A stretch of DNA of 64,000 bases. It comes from Setophaga petechia (lineage: Eukaryota; Chordata; Aves; Passeriformes; Parulidae). Location of the stretch: assembly GCA_024362935.1 (NCBI GenBank), contig JANCRA010000019.1:4460501-4524500 (forward strand), written 5' to 3'. Positions 13,701-27,200 of this stretch are shown here, piece by piece. The notes under the pieces are model-generated. The model was not told where the DNA came from, ran no database searches, and saw only the letters and a program-made list of their open reading frames with translations. How positions within the stretch are numbered: the stretch's first letter is position 1; each line of letters begins with the position of its first letter. Made by a program: the position numbers and the translations under genes.

Positions 13701-16700
13701 TACTAATCACAAAAGCATGAAACCGGATTTTGCAACACTACGTATTAAGGAAAAGACTATCCTTCAGATTAAAAACCTTCTGACATTTTTTCTTTTCCCA
13801 GATGAGAGCCTATGGCTTGAAGTCTCCATGACTGGGTACCAATGGGTCTTTTGATGTGGGAGAACTCTCCAGCTGCGTGGGTGCTTGGGGCACTTGGCAC
13901 TAGGTCTGGGGCTGCATTGCTGGACTTCATTCCCATCCACTCCTGCAGGTTGTTTGATGACTGGCAGGTGTTATCTGCTTCTCAGATGGTGGCTCCCCAT
14001 CCTGTACACCTGACTGACCCCAAATATGGTGTTTCAAGGCAGTGTTTAAAGGTGAGGTGGCCAGGCCGACTCCTGCTACAATTCCCCTGCTTGTTCCTGC
14101 TGTGCTCAACTGGAAGCCACAGCTGTGCAATGTGAGAAGGTGCTCACGTGGCTCTCTGCGTTGTTCCACTGGGAAAATGAGATGAGCTTTCTTTTTTTTC
14201 CTTTCCTTGTTCCATCTTTGAGACCTCAGCGTAAGGAGTTCAGTGTTCTGCTTGATTCTGTATATAGGTATATACTGATAGTGCAAAAGCAATCCTGGAA
14301 ATTACAATCTTATCCCTTTTTAATTGTTTATTCTTATTAAAAAGAAAAGGACACAGCAGAAGAAAAGACTTTTCAAAGCTGTGCTTAAGTATTGACATAC
14401 ATGTGAAGTTGGTAAGTTCCTATGTTGGCTGTCCTGGAGAAGAGGTTATGCCCACAGGGAAATCAGATGCCTGCCTTCTCCCTAAATACTGGGAGTTAGG
14501 CACTGAGATCCCTGGCTTGGCCCAGAAGAAACTCTTGAGATCTTGCAAAAGTGAGCTTCATGCATGGTTCTGGCTTTGGCTGCTCATTCCCTCAAACGTC
14601 TCACAGTTGTCAGCGATGCTGGGCCAGCTCTGTACTGCACATTTCTGGCACTGGGGAGACAAGTGTGGCTGCAAACCACAGGGACAGCTCTAGTGCCAGA
14701 ACAACTGAGACACAAAGCGTTTGGCCTCTTTGAGTTTTGGATCACGTTAATAGACCTGCAAATGGGCCTAATGGGATGTGTTTGAAGACATGTGGAAGTC
14801 CAAGTCTATACTGTCCTTAGTCTGGGATGTGTTTTTCTCTTTGGCCTTACAGAATTTTTTTTTCTCTATCTGTTAGGCAGAATGTGATCCTAAACTGAGA
14901 ATAGACCTTTCAGTGATCAGGCCTAAGGACGTGTTAGTTTAGTTTTCTGCTATAATAACGAGTTGTCACAGACAAGTTTTGTAAGAATGCACCATTGTCT
15001 CAAGACTATTAAATGATGAGGTTTCATGAAGCCAGTTGTTTATGCGTACCCAGGAAGCACTGCATAATCTACAGATTCTACTTAAAAGAAGGAGATTATG
15101 TTTTTGAAAACTACTTTGATCTCAATTTTGCAACTTCACTATCAAGTCTTAAATGAGCCACAGTATATAGTGAGCTTCTATGTAAAATATGTGATAAGGA
15201 CTTGTCTTATTTTCTATCTTAAAGAGAATGAACTGGACACTCTCCTGCAGTTTCTCAGACAGGCTTTAGAAATTGCGTAAGTGATAGAAATAGTCTTTAT
15301 CTAGTATTTTATTTTAAAATACCAGGCTGTGTCTGAGACAAAGTTACAATCTTCCCAGTTTTCTTCCACTCACTTACTTACTAGAGCCATGTTTTTATAA
15401 GCTGGAATTAGGCAGATTTGGGCCAGGGCTCAGTGCAGTTCTAAGTAGCAAAGCTCTGTTGGTGCCTTCCGCCCTGTACAGGTGCAGCTGAGCAGCCTCA
15501 ACACACGTGTACTTTTAATTGGTAGAATATATACCAAATGTCCAAATTAGGGGATTTGGCATGAGGGAGATTTAAAGAGAAAGCACTACAGATAATACTA
15601 GTGGTCTGTCAAAGGGCTGGTGAGCAGATAATTTCTAGTCATGAATTCAGACTTGGCTTTGCAGGACCAAATAACCAACCTGCAGCCTGGCCTTTTTTCC
15701 TAGGTCCATCAGAGATGGAGCTGGAGGACTCCTGAGGGAGATACTCTTTTCTGGTGTTGTCTTCACTGGCTCATCCCTTCTCCATCAGACACAGATGACA
15801 GGGAGTGTGCCCATGCACCTTTAGCCCTGTTCTCATGGGACAGGTCTGCCTGCATAGATGTACCCAGCGCATCACTCAGGCATATGCCAAACGATGCCAT
15901 GTGTCTGGATGTGTGCCTGTTGGGTAGCAGGGAGAGCCTGGCATGCTGACACTAGAATGCACGTATTCCTCCCCCGTGCAAGTTACTCCACTGCTCATAT
16001 TGACTCTACATCTCCCTTCTGCGTGCACTAGGAACTGCGGTGACCTGACTGGTCCATCATAGCCAAAAATTCAGCACACTGATGGGAGTCCTGGCAGCCC
16101 TTCTGGGAAAGAGCATTTGAGCAAATGGCTGAACTGCTTACATTCCCTGCCTTTGCAACAGCAGAGCAAGGTAATGTGAGAAGACTTATTGTTAGTGTTT
16201 TAATTTCTCCTTCTAGTCCTGGATAGAAAAAACCAAAATATACTATTTTTTAAAATTATTTTTAAAGAAACCCACAGCCATCTTTTTATTTTTCTTTGTA
16301 AAGTCAGAAAAATTAGGACTGGGTTTGGTTAGGTCTTTGGATCAAGATTTATGTTGTTTCTTAGTTTACTTGCCAGGTCCTACTTTAGAAGCAGTAAAAT
16401 GACACTGTAATTCTGGTGACCTATTCAGTAGATACTTGCAGGAAAAATTCTGTGTTTAAATAAAGTGAAGGTTATGACACAGGCTGAAAAAGTCAGGAAA
16501 TCCACACTTAAGGCTGACACTAATGCTCATGTGGAAAATAAAAGACATAGTGACTCAAATTCAGCAGGGAATGCCAACCATAACTCTGAATTTCCAGGCT
16601 TTGTGTCAGGTTCTGTCAATATAATGTTATTTAAATGGAGTTTTATGCCTGTGAATTCACTTGTGTTTTAATGGTAGGATTATTTTAAGAGGAATAATAA

Positions 16701-19415
16701 TAGGAAAAAAAAAATCATGTTAGGAAAGGTTGCTTGTAAAATGTCTGTTCTTACATATGACAGGCCAGAATGGATAATCTTGTAGGAAATCCACATGTAG
16801 GCACCAGAGCAGACCTGTCTTCCATTGCTGGCCTTGACAGATATTTCCTGGGTGTTCTTAGTAATTTATTTCACCTGTACCCCATTTTCTCAGTCTGAAA
16901 ACAATAAGGAATAGCACTGACATCCTTCCTGATGTGCTTTATAAACCTGCTGAAGGAAAGCACTGTATCCAGCCCAGGGCTGAACAGAGCGGCACTGTCT
17001 GTGCGTGGGAACACAGCATACCTCACACCTCTGGTGAGATATATTTCATCCATCTCCTCGTGCCACGTGCATCTGCACTGCATGCTGAGGCCACTGAAGG
17101 ACCCCTGACTTGGGCAGGGCTCCCACCTGGAGGTCACTGGCCAGCACCAGCTGCAGCCTGTAATTCATCACTTGTGCCATCAGCCAGCAGGTCACAATCC
17201 GCCAGCACCTGCATGGACTCTGAGGAGAGAGATGGAGGCAGCCAGAACAGCACTTGAAGGGTTTTTCTTTCTCCAACTGTTCTTACAAAGAGCCTCCTCT
17301 CCTCCTTTCCTTTTCCTTTTGATTTCATGGTCTCCTTTTCACATTTCCATTGAGTCTTGCGTCTCTCATATGTGAGGCCTGGAAAAATTAATATTTCTGC
17401 CACTTTCCAGAAATAATGGAGATCAAAGTTTGTTCAGTTTTCAGCAGAAATCCCATGTCTTAGAAATTCAACTTCTGTAAGAATTTAGTGTGGGGGAATG
17501 AACTCGTTTGGTGACACCAGCTAAGAAATTGCCCATGTACTTTTGCTTATGTTGGCGCTCCATCACTCTTTTCTAATGCCAAGGAAATTTGATAGGGGAA
17601 CAAAGTCACAGTGTGCTATCTGATCACAGTGATTTCTAGGAAGATCCACTGTAACAGGCAACAGGAAATTTGGCACCTTTGAAAATAAATCCCTCTATGA
17701 TACACTAGGAATTGAGTGGAAAGACTTTTATTAGCAATGAAAGATCAGAGAAGGCACTGGGCAGGAAAAGCAGAACAATCTTGACATCACAGTACAAGTA
17801 AAAGGAGAATGAAAATGATGCAGTGGAGCCACCAATCCTCACTTTGCATACTGAGGCTGCTATAAGGAAAACACCTGTAAGGATAACATAACAATGACTC
17901 CCCTAGGAAAAGAAGGATGGTGAATAGTATTTGTTAAGCTGTTGCTTTGGAGGTTTTCACAAGCACTTACAGAATAGTTATGAAAAATCCAGCCAAAATT
18001 CAAACATGCAGCAAAACCGCCTTTTGTAACAGTGTGAAGCAGCTGTCCATAATCAAGTAGTAAGAGTCCTGCTCTTTATGGTTTGGCAAAGTTTCTGCTC
18101 ATCAATAAGCTGAGCAAACAACCTCCTCTTTATGTACTGCATAGCTGCATAAGGACTTTCCCCTAGGAATTTCTTTGGGGTGATTTGCTTTTCCTAAGCA
18201 TGTTAAAATTAAAAGGGAAGAGGATATAGGAAGGCAGAGGCCAACAGTGTAAAACAAGAGCAATTGCAGGAATTGGTGATATAGCCTATGAAGGGAATTA
18301 GATTTGGGAATAAGTAAACAATGGGAAGGTAAATCTGGCTCCTCCATGCTGCTTGTCTGTTGCCTCAATGTGCATTCACCTGAAACATATTTTTGCCTAA
18401 GCAACCATTTGCTTTCTCCCTTATGAAATGCACCTGGGGAACTCCTGGCTCCTGGGGAGAGAGTATAAAAATGAGACATGGTCTCCTCCTGAGAGGGAGG
18501 GAGCTCTTTGTGTTCAAGGACAATATAGAATAGGTTATTGAGTAATGAGGTAGGGAAAGCTCTGTAATGAGAAAGAGCTGTCAAGGAAGCACAGAACCCA
18601 GGGAAATTGTTTTATGAAAAGGGTGCAGTCACAAAGTTGTTGGACTGAGATGTTGTTACAGCTCTCCCGAGAATTTCAAGCTTTGGGGAAATAATAATAT
18701 GTTTGGAGAGAGTGGTGCTATGTCAAGTCAACAAGAATTATAGAGAGAGAAATATAAGTTATAGATTCCATCTTTTCAGCTATTGGATTCACTTTAATGT
18801 GATACTGCATTCTCCATGCTCAACTAAATATGGGGGGATTTGGTTTATATTAAAGGCCCAAGTTGGCTTTTGGTGGCATAAATCTTTGGTGGAGTAGCAA
18901 ATATCTTGAACCCTGCTTTACCTAAAAGTCTGTAATAAAACTTCACAAAGCTTTTCTGTTGCCTTTTTTTTTTTTTAACTGCTTTACCTGAGCTACTGAA
19001 TGTGAGACAGATGTACCCCAAGAGACTAGTGACAAGATAAGTTTTCTGGAATTTTCATGGCTAAAGAGCTTCAAGTAAAAAGACTGTGCTCCTTTTGTGA
19101 GGCTGCACAACTCCCACCCATTTTGATGGGAATTTTATGTATTTATGTACACACACTCTAAGTGCATCTGGCTTCTGTGGACTAGATATGAAAAATTACT
19201 TCTGTTGTATTGCTTTGATACAGACATTTGAATTGATTAAAGCTATGGACAGCAATTTTTCCTGTTCCCTTCCTCTGGTACATTGCAGCTATGACTCTTT
19301 GGGGTTTTTTGCTTGATTGAGATTTTTCTGAAGTGTCAGAGATGTTTTCCAGATTAACCCTATTACCAACTGTATAAGATTGTAAGATACTTCTATGTTA
19401 TTTTATATTTATATA
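10786..19415. other. Unique non-coding DNA with two candidate mini-exons
   Basis: No confirmed gene. Sequences bounded by good splice consensus occur at 12297-12344 and 15225-15276 (see findings). AT-rich blocks with homeodomain-like TAATTA/ATTAAT motifs lie at about 11230-11440 and 13320-13580 and could be conserved non-coding elements. A small inverted repeat (GAGACAT/ATGTCTC) sits at about 13012-13027, and a poly-T run at about 18967-18978. ORFs such as 18102-18584 minus (160 codons) and 13927-14292 minus have no recognisable domain and no codon or composition signal that I can see. Confidence 0.5.
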
Positions 19416-19845
19416 ACCATAGAATATTAAGAATATTAATAAGACTATTAAGAATATTCCCTTAGCCCGAGTTGCTCAAAGCCTTATCCAGCTTGGCCTT
19501 GAACACTGCCAGGGTTGGGCATCTACAACCTCTCTGAACAGCCAGTGGTTTGCCACCCTCACAGTTAAGACTTTTCTCCTAACATCAAATGTGAATTTCC
19601 CCTCTTTCAGTTTGTACCCACTGCTCCTTGTCCTGTCACTCCAGTTTCTGATGAAAATTTCCTCTCCAGCTTCCCAGTATCTTCCCCTCAGATACTGGAA
19701 GACTGCTGTGAGGTCTCCATGCAGCCTTCTCTTCTCCAGGCTGAGAAGTCCCAAATTTCTCAGCCTGTATCCATAAAGGCGGTGCTCCAGTTGTATTTTC
19801 AACTTTCTGGCCTTCCTCTAGGGTGCCTCTATTCCTTTATAGAGC
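19416..19845 (-). repeat. CR1 LINE fragment, antisense (3' end and end of ORF2)
   Basis: Starting at 'catagaat' near 19416, the reverse complement of the ATTCTATG octamer that ends CR1 elements, the plus strand shows 'ccagcttggccttgaacac', then 'ctgccagggttgggcatc' and 'cttctcttctccaggctga', all diagnostic of antisense avian CR1. The minus-strand ORF 19476-19802 (108 codons) is the residue of the ORF2 C-terminal end and 3' UTR, containing an LEKRR..LHGDLTAVFQYL-type segment. The first 60 bp after the octamer are scrambled by AT-rich 'aagaatatta' iterations. The element is 5'-truncated, as almost all CR1 copies are, and not capable of movement. Confidence 0.9.
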
Positions 19846-22800
19846 AATCAGTTCCTCTTTAAATGTATCAGATGGCTTTTCTAACACTGATGTTTGTGAG
19901 CTCTACATGGCCTGAAACAGCAAGTGCATTTATATGTGACAGTTTGGATTAAGCATCTAAAACATGGCCAGGTGGTTTTGCACTCGGAAGTCTGCAATCC
20001 TGAGCCTTTTCCTTGCTCTCTGGCCCCAGATGGGCTCAGCCCCTAGAGTATGCCAGAGCAAACTTAGTAACACATAAAGTGATGTTGCCTTGTGAATATC
20101 ACTTAATTACATCAAAATGAAGTTTGCAAGGAGTGTGCAGTATATCCTGTCTAGAGAGACTTTTTTTTGTAGTCGGTAGGAAGGCATCTTCTCTCCCATG
20201 AGACCAACGTCCCCTGCCAGACAATGAGAAGCAGCCTCTCACCTTCCCCTCCAGTTGGAGAAAGGAAGCAGAAGGGTTGCCAGCTAGAGTAGGGCAGGAT
20301 AAACATGCCACAATGCCTTGACCTCAATGATCAAAAAACCCAAAATCCCCAAACAAACAAAAAACCCCAAACAAAATCCAACCAAAAGAAAAAGAAAAAA
20401 AAAAAAAAAGAAGAAAAATAATTGTTGCAATGTAATTTGCATTTAATCCCATGGTTTTACAAGAAGGAGTTGATTTCATTGTCAACATAGTGAATTCCAA
20501 ATGCCCATTCAGCCTAAATGTCAGCTATATTTTCAGTTTAACTGAAGTCCTGAATAAAAAATAAAAACAATGGGAGACCAGCATCTAAATTTTTTTGCGA
20601 TAAAAACATTCCTTTCCACTTTTAATTAGAGTGGAAGAATTTTTTAAAAGGCCAGTAGTCAATCTTTAATCAGGCTGTGGTATTAGTGAGCATCACTCTT
20701 CATTCATTTGGGACAATAATCCAGTTAAGGATGTGCAGTCAGTGTTACCAAAAGAAATAGAACATGGATGGATGGAGTTAAATTTCATATGCTTATGCAT
20801 GCATCCAGTTTGCACAATATTGACTACAGGGATGTTGCATGTCTCATTGAAGGAGGAAAAGAGTTTATATTATCCTTGAAATATTGTATATTCTTGGATC
20901 TGGAGTTTGGCTTTTCCCATTCCATCATGTTATAGAGGTAGAAGCAAGATGGAATATGAATATGGAACTGGATCCAGACATCTTTCACATTTGGTTTGGG
21001 CCAACAGTTAGGTCTAAACTTCCTCCAGGTGCATCCTATCCTAAATTAATTTACTTCTTATTTTCCTGGAGTAAATACATTTTGCCCCAGGCTTTTGGAG
21101 TTAACAGGATTTTGTGACTATTTATTAGCACAATTAGAGCATGCTTGTTTGATAGTTCATTATTTCTTTCCAGTAAAAATCTCAATGTCCCACAATAGTA
21201 CATAAACCAGGCAGGCTGTCCCTCTTTAAGTTCATATTGTGAGACATAAAAAATATCACCATAGCAGCAGAATGTGGTGGTGGTATCCAAAAATGGAAGT
21301 TTATAGTTCAATAATGCACGTGTATTGGGCGACCAGGTGATTTCTGGTGTTTCTTCATTTCCTCTCCAAACACAGTTGTTTTATTGTCATAATTAGGAGT
21401 ACAAGGAAATGCTATTGTGTGTTTTGGGAGAGTATTAACTCCATATTAGGAGTTAATCTATTTCTGCTTGGAATCACAGAGAAGTTCAGTGGGTTTTGTT
21501 TACTTTAGTTGTCTTCATACAGCACAATTCAGTCTCTTGCTCTGCTGTTAATGGGCTTTCTTTTGTCCTTAATATAGGGTCCTTAAATTGAGTTTTTTAG
21601 AGGGAAGCTCTGGTGAAGAAAAGGTCAATCAATAAAAGTTAAAGGAAACCTCTGTGGCTAACCTTTAATAACACCAGGATACTGAAAGGGTTAAAAAATG
21701 AGTATGTGAACAAGGTATTCTGATCCAAGCAATGAGATGTTTTATGTGGAATTTATTGTAGCTAATTGTAAGCAGGTGCATTTGAACCACCAGATGCCAA
21801 CCTGCCAAAATGTGTCATGGGTCTAAAACGTAGCCAGATCCTAATGCATGGTGAGCTCTGCTTGTTGTGGGTGAGCTGGAGCCCAGCTGAGCTGCTGCTC
21901 AGAGTGTCTCTGTTGGACCAGGGTAGGTGTGACAGAGACAGCCACAACCACTGCCTGCCTGCTGGGGCTTGCTGTGGTTGGGGCTGCAGCAGAAACACTC
22001 AGGTGTTCTTTCCTCTCCTTTGAGTACAGCTGCTATTTGATACAACTGCCAAAGCAGCGTTAGGATTCATTCTCCATCAGCAGAGGTGATTGTTTGCAGT
22101 GGGTTTATTCCATGTGACCTTTTGTTCCAGCAGCACTGCTGTAGAGCATCTCATGAAGTGCAGAACCAAAGCTGTGAGGTAAAACATGTTGTCTTCAAGC
22201 TCTCCAAGTGAGCCTCACTGTGTCACATAGACCTGTTCAGCTCATGAAAGACTGGCTGAAAAATCATCTGGGCTATCTAAAAATATACAGCCATAACATT
22301 TGTTTTATTGGTAATAAGCACTCAGAAGTGTAGCGTGGTTTGAGAGTGCTGAGCTCTCTTGGAGGTGTTGGCCCTTGATGTCACAGTCCTGCTGATAATG
22401 TCCAGCAAATTTGAGGTCTAGCTGTTTCCTCATTGTGTATAAATTCCATTTCACGACAGCAATAATACATTCCAGGCAGTGCATTTCAGGGTGATAATTA
22501 TACATCTTGTGTGCTTAAATTTACTCCACCTTAGTTGTGTAAAAAAAAAAAAAAAATTGTACTGCTGTACTGCTGGCAGATCTGGGAGAACTTCCCAGTT
22601 TCCATGAGTTTAAATAAAGAAAAAGTGAGGAGGGAAGCATGTGAGTTGTGCTCCCTCCCCTCCACCCTCTGCCCTTTTCTTTTTTTATATTTCAGGGAGA
22701 TCCTGGTGGAATAAAGGTAGGATGTAAAATGAGTTCAGATTTCGAGGTAGGGCCTGTGCCAGTATGTCCAAGCTTTTTCAGCTAACTGGCCACTGCCAAA

Positions 22801-23039
22801 CCTCAAATTCTTCTGTGGACTGCTGCCTGCCCTTGTCATTAAACTTTTAGTTGAGAACTGTACTAGAGAGATGCACTTTGATAGGAGTCTGAAGACTGTG
22901 ACCTCAGAGGCCATCAGCTCTCTGTGGACTGTCATTTCACAGGAGCACAAGAGCAAAGACTTCAAAGTGATAAACATGGGAAGACAGAACCAGCCATAAT
23001 TGCATTACATCTTACAGGTTTGATAACTTAAAAGTGTTT
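19846..23039. other. Unique non-coding DNA
   Basis: AT-rich sequence containing the A/C-rich tract at 20331-20413 (listed separately), a 16-base poly-A run at 22541-22556 and an unusually clean 21-nt splice-bounded segment at 22696-22716 (see findings). No protein family, RNA gene or young transposon is recognisable. ORFs of up to 86 codons (for example 21051-21311 minus) look random. Confidence 0.5.
20331..20413. repeat. A/C-rich low-complexity tract
   Basis: Runs of A interrupted by CCC and CC (AAAACCC, CCCCAAAC, AAACCCC) pass into a nearly pure A tract with scattered G. Bird genomes carry many such tracts, sometimes as degraded poly-A tails of retroposed sequence. I see no recognisable retroposed body immediately upstream, so it is annotated only as simple sequence. 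Confidence 0.85.
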
Positions 23040-24200
23040 CATTTTGAAGAGTCCACAGTCCCCTCCTGTGTTTACTCCGAATCTTCACCATTCACGCTCT
23101 TAGGAAACCTTTGTTAATATGAAATCGAAGCCTTTCTATTAACCTAGTCCTAAACACCAAGGGCATAGAAAACATGTACTTCGTCTTTGCAACGTTCTTT
23201 GGATATTTAAGACAATTAGCATGTCCCCTCCATCCTCTTTTTAGTAATCAAGTAACCTCAAATCTTCCAATTTTTCCTCTAAAGCATATTTTGTAGGCTT
23301 TTAATATGCACCTCTTCTGTCAGAACTGAGGTCTCTCAAGCTCTGAATGAGGAAGAAGGAGAATCTAGTCACCTGCAGACTGCTTGTCTTCTTTATCTTC
23401 TTTTTCCAACGTGTCATTTGAAACACTGCATCATTCACCCTGTGATCCACTCCATAACACCTAGTTCTTTTCTATCTAAATACTTCTCTAGCTGTTCATG
23501 CAGCAGTTTATTCCTGTAAAGAGGCAATAAATAGTCCTCTGCCCTGTGGAGAGTGTGCCCTTCTGACTGATAAAATGAATGTAGGAGGATTGTGGTGTCT
23601 TTTATATCCTCTAGTGCATTTAGAGATTATCTCATTTGTGTCCTCTTCAAATCTGATGAATAAGTCGGTTTTTATATTTGATAAATACGTTTGGTATCTT
23701 TTATGGATTATTAGTACAAATACTGAGAAATACTGGACATAGGAGAAGCCCTTTAGCCATTGGTTGATCCCTCCCAAAAAGAGAACTGTATTCATCTTTC
23801 ACCTAGTGTATGCTTCCATAATTTTCTCCACAGCATATCATGTCATACAGTCTGGCACATTTCTTAGATGAGTTATATTACAATTATGACTTCTTTATGC
23901 ACAAGTTCTGGTTTGTGGTTGTAGGAATTACTTTGGTTTTGCACAGTTTGTTCTGGCAAATGTAAACTGGCTTATGCTTATCACATTGTTTATTTTCTAG
24001 GTATTTACAGATGGTTTGTTGATTATTTGTTTAAGCATTTTTCTGGTATCCTGGGGTTGTAGTGTAAAAATTTCCCCTTTCCTCTTCTGCCTCTTTTTTA
24101 AAGATGGACACAATTGTCCTTCCCAGTCTTCTTTTATCTCCCCTCAGAGACATCTTTCTTATAATATCTGTCCATAGTTCAAAGATTTAATTCGTCAATT
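23040..24200 (-). repeat. Ancient CR1/L3-like repeat DNA, antisense
   Basis: At 23190-23310 the plus strand reads 'atatttaagacaattagc', 'atgtcccctccatcctc' and 'cttccaatttttcctcta', followed by 'aggcttttaatatgcacct'. In this order it matches, antisense, a strongly diverged CR1/L3 3' region (in reptile copies roughly 'catgtcccccctcagcctt' and 'agacctttaatcattt'). A second block at about 23690-23780 ('gattattagtacaaatact', 'tggacatagg', 'ttgatccctccc') resembles another antisense part known to me from amniote repeats ('ttgaatagaactggaccca', 'actgatccctgtgg'). The 23040-24200 limits are generous; the 23190-23310 core is the best supported. No coding capacity remains. Confidence 0.5.
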
Positions 24201-27200
24201 TGTGCTGTATTTAAAAAAAAATCATGCATTTTACAATCTTATGCAGTCTATAATCTGAGTGTTTTAGCTCCAACCATTTTAACATGGAAATTGTCCAAAT
24301 TGTTGTTGACCTCTTGTTTTCTTTGAAGCTCATGCCTCATTTTGTTGTAGGAATCAGTAGTATGATTTTTGTGAGAAAAGAAAAAAAATTAAGCTGTGGC
24401 TATCTCAGTAGAATATTTGTGGATATATAAGAAAATAGCTATTGCTGTGTAAGCATTTTTCTATTGCATATGACCTAGCAGACAGAGTGTGTTACAAGGG
24501 AACAGTCTGTGTGTGAAGTTAAAATTAATGCAAATTGGTTTTCTAGCATTTTCTAATAGAACTAAAGTAAGAATCATATGTATTAGCTGTGTTTAGATTT
24601 TATGAACTGTATGACCTGTACATGGTTTGGAACATGAGGAAACTAGGACAGGAAACATTTGTTTTCCAAAGTTTCTAAGAGAGCACCTCCTAATCTGGGG
24701 TCCATTGATTACTTCTATGCTTCTGAGAAATCCTCTGAGACCTTGCTAATTGATTATAAAATACTCCTTGGATTTCAGCAAGTGTCAGAATATGCAGTGC
24801 AAACCTATGAAATGAAGAAACTGCTGATCTTGAGTCCACTTATGCCTTTTGGGATTTTTTTGTATATATACACCAAGGGAGTTGTATGCTGCACCCAGGG
24901 CATGTCCATTTCTACTTCTTACTTTGTTTCAGCAGAATGATCTTTTCCATACATTCAGGAATATCAGAGGAAATTCTACTTAGAGTGACATCTCTTTAAA
25001 ACCCAAGTATTTATCAAGTAAAAGGAGGACACTCTCCAGCATCACCTTGAAGCTGAAAATAATCCCAAGCAGATGAAACTTCTAGTGCAACCAGAAGCCA
25101 TGAAATATTGTTCTAATACCATGTATTTTCCCATTCCCCAAATTATTAGGGTTGTGTCATAAATACTCCTGCAAATGTTTAATTTTTGCTTCCTTAAGAT
25201 CTTAGAACCTCCTCTTGTTTCAGAGGATGCAGATCTGTGTGTTGCAGACTCCAGAGAGATCTACTCCACATTATTCCTCAGGCTTATCTCCAAGTTAGTG
25301 GGGTTTGGGAAATTATTTGGTAGCCCTTGTTACTTCCAAGACTCCTGTTATTGTAGTTTCATTTGTGAAAGGTCACCATTCTCTGAATTATATTCAAGAT
25401 CTGTTTCAGCTTGTCTCTTATGTCTAATCTTGTCCCTTTCCCAGGGTCACGCTATTCCACACTGTGGTAGTCTTTTGGGTAACAACAGTACTTATAAATA
25501 ATTTACAGAGAAATGTGTAGAAATTTCTCCCACAACAGGTTATTTCCAAACATCAGTGCTTAAACGCAACAAGTGGTCACAGTAGCTAGAGTTAGAAAAC
25601 ATTTTTCCTGCAGAGATTTATTAGATTTCGGCATCTTCCCAAAAATGAATTTTTTTGCTAGGAATCTCAGAAAGCCATTGCCAAAAATGTATTTTGTAAT
25701 ATTTTTAGAGCCAAACTGGGATTAAATAGTAGTCAGGGAATGGTGCATCAAAACAGGAAGCTGGGTACAAGTTGACAAGGAGAGGATTGCTCTGCTGATT
25801 TTAGACACGGTCACACTATGAACTTGTTTTCTCTGCTAGGCTCCCCACCACATGAAGCTGCTGAATGGAAGTGTGTCAGAAGCAGGAGCACAACACTGCA
25901 GTGCTGCTGACTGCTAACTGGTCAGAGGCAAGGATGCCTGTCTTCCAAACACTGCCCTGGAGGGAGAGATGTATCTACACCCACCTGGTTCTCTACCTTC
26001 ATCTATGTCCCTGCTGCAGCCACAGGTAGGTCCCTGTAGTGCACGGACTTCTGAGGAGAAAAAGAATAAATGATGAAGGAAGGTGGAAATCTGTCCTGAA
26101 ATAAAATTTAAGGGACGCAAGGCAATGTAGTTGAAAAGAGGAAATTTGACAATGTAAGAAAAGGCCAGGGTGAGGAAGGCAGCCAACACCACATCATTCA
26201 ATTCAAGGTTTAATTATTCTATAGTGCATCATGAGACATAACACTAAGCATGGAGAGGGAAGAGCTGTCACCTTCCCAGCTTCTGGAGCTTCCTTGGTGA
26301 GCCTGTGTTGTTTGTGGAAGCCAACAAGTCAATCAGTTGCTGCATACCAGCTGTGAAGCAAGCTCCATCAGCAGCAGCAAGTTAGCAGGGACAGAAGTCC
26401 CTGGTCTCATGCAGGGTCCATGGCTCACTTGCTGCAATTGGGAATCAGGCCTGTCTGCTAAGGCTCTAGGACTCTGTTAATTTTTTTTTTACAGGAGGCT
26501 AAAGGCTTTGAGGATCTATTTGTGGCTAGGCTGAGGCAATACTAAGGAACAGAGTTGGTCCCAGACTGTGCATTGGCATAGTCTCTCTACCTAGAAATGG
26601 TTTGATTCTTCAATCAGTTCTGTGGGCAAATCTGGTTGCATGGTGTTTTTCTGTCACTCAGGGTCATAATCTGCCTTAAAATTCAAATTTTCTCTCATAA
26701 AAGAACAATGAGTGGGACAGGTTGTTTACATTATTGTTTTCCTGTTCCTAGCAAATGAATGTTCAGAAGTCATAGTGTGCAGGTGGAGCATTTCTTTAAC
26801 CTACAAGCCAGTAATTAGCACCTTTGCTTCATGCTAGCATTCAGCATGTGGGCCTTATTGCTTCATCAAATGTCTGAGGGTCCATCTGGTTTTCATCAGT
26901 TGAGCAGCACTATTTGACAATGAGGGGGAAAAAAGCAAATTTTGCTAGCAGCAAAAATAATCTGTTTTCTTTGCCCACACCTCTTTCCCCACTCAATCTC
27001 TCCAGCAGCCATCTTCTCTTCGTACCCCTTACCAAAGAAAATAATGTGAATGACTCCAGTAATGTGTAAATCAATCAATAATGTTTTGGTGTCATAGAAG
27101 AATAAGACATGTTGACAACAGGAACTACCTCAGCTTCTCCACCTGGACTTGTGACTGTAGGTGAGAAACTTTTCATAGGAAAATCAAGGGTACTGATTGA

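Noticed and set aside
19476..19802. 108-codon minus ORF
   Set aside because: Lies wholly within an antisense CR1 fragment.
22696..22716. Collagen Gly-X-Y exon (G-D-P-G-G-I-K)
   Set aside because: 21 bases is not a multiple of nine and the last residue breaks the Gly-X-Y register; no neighbouring collagen exons. Kept only as a microexon candidate.
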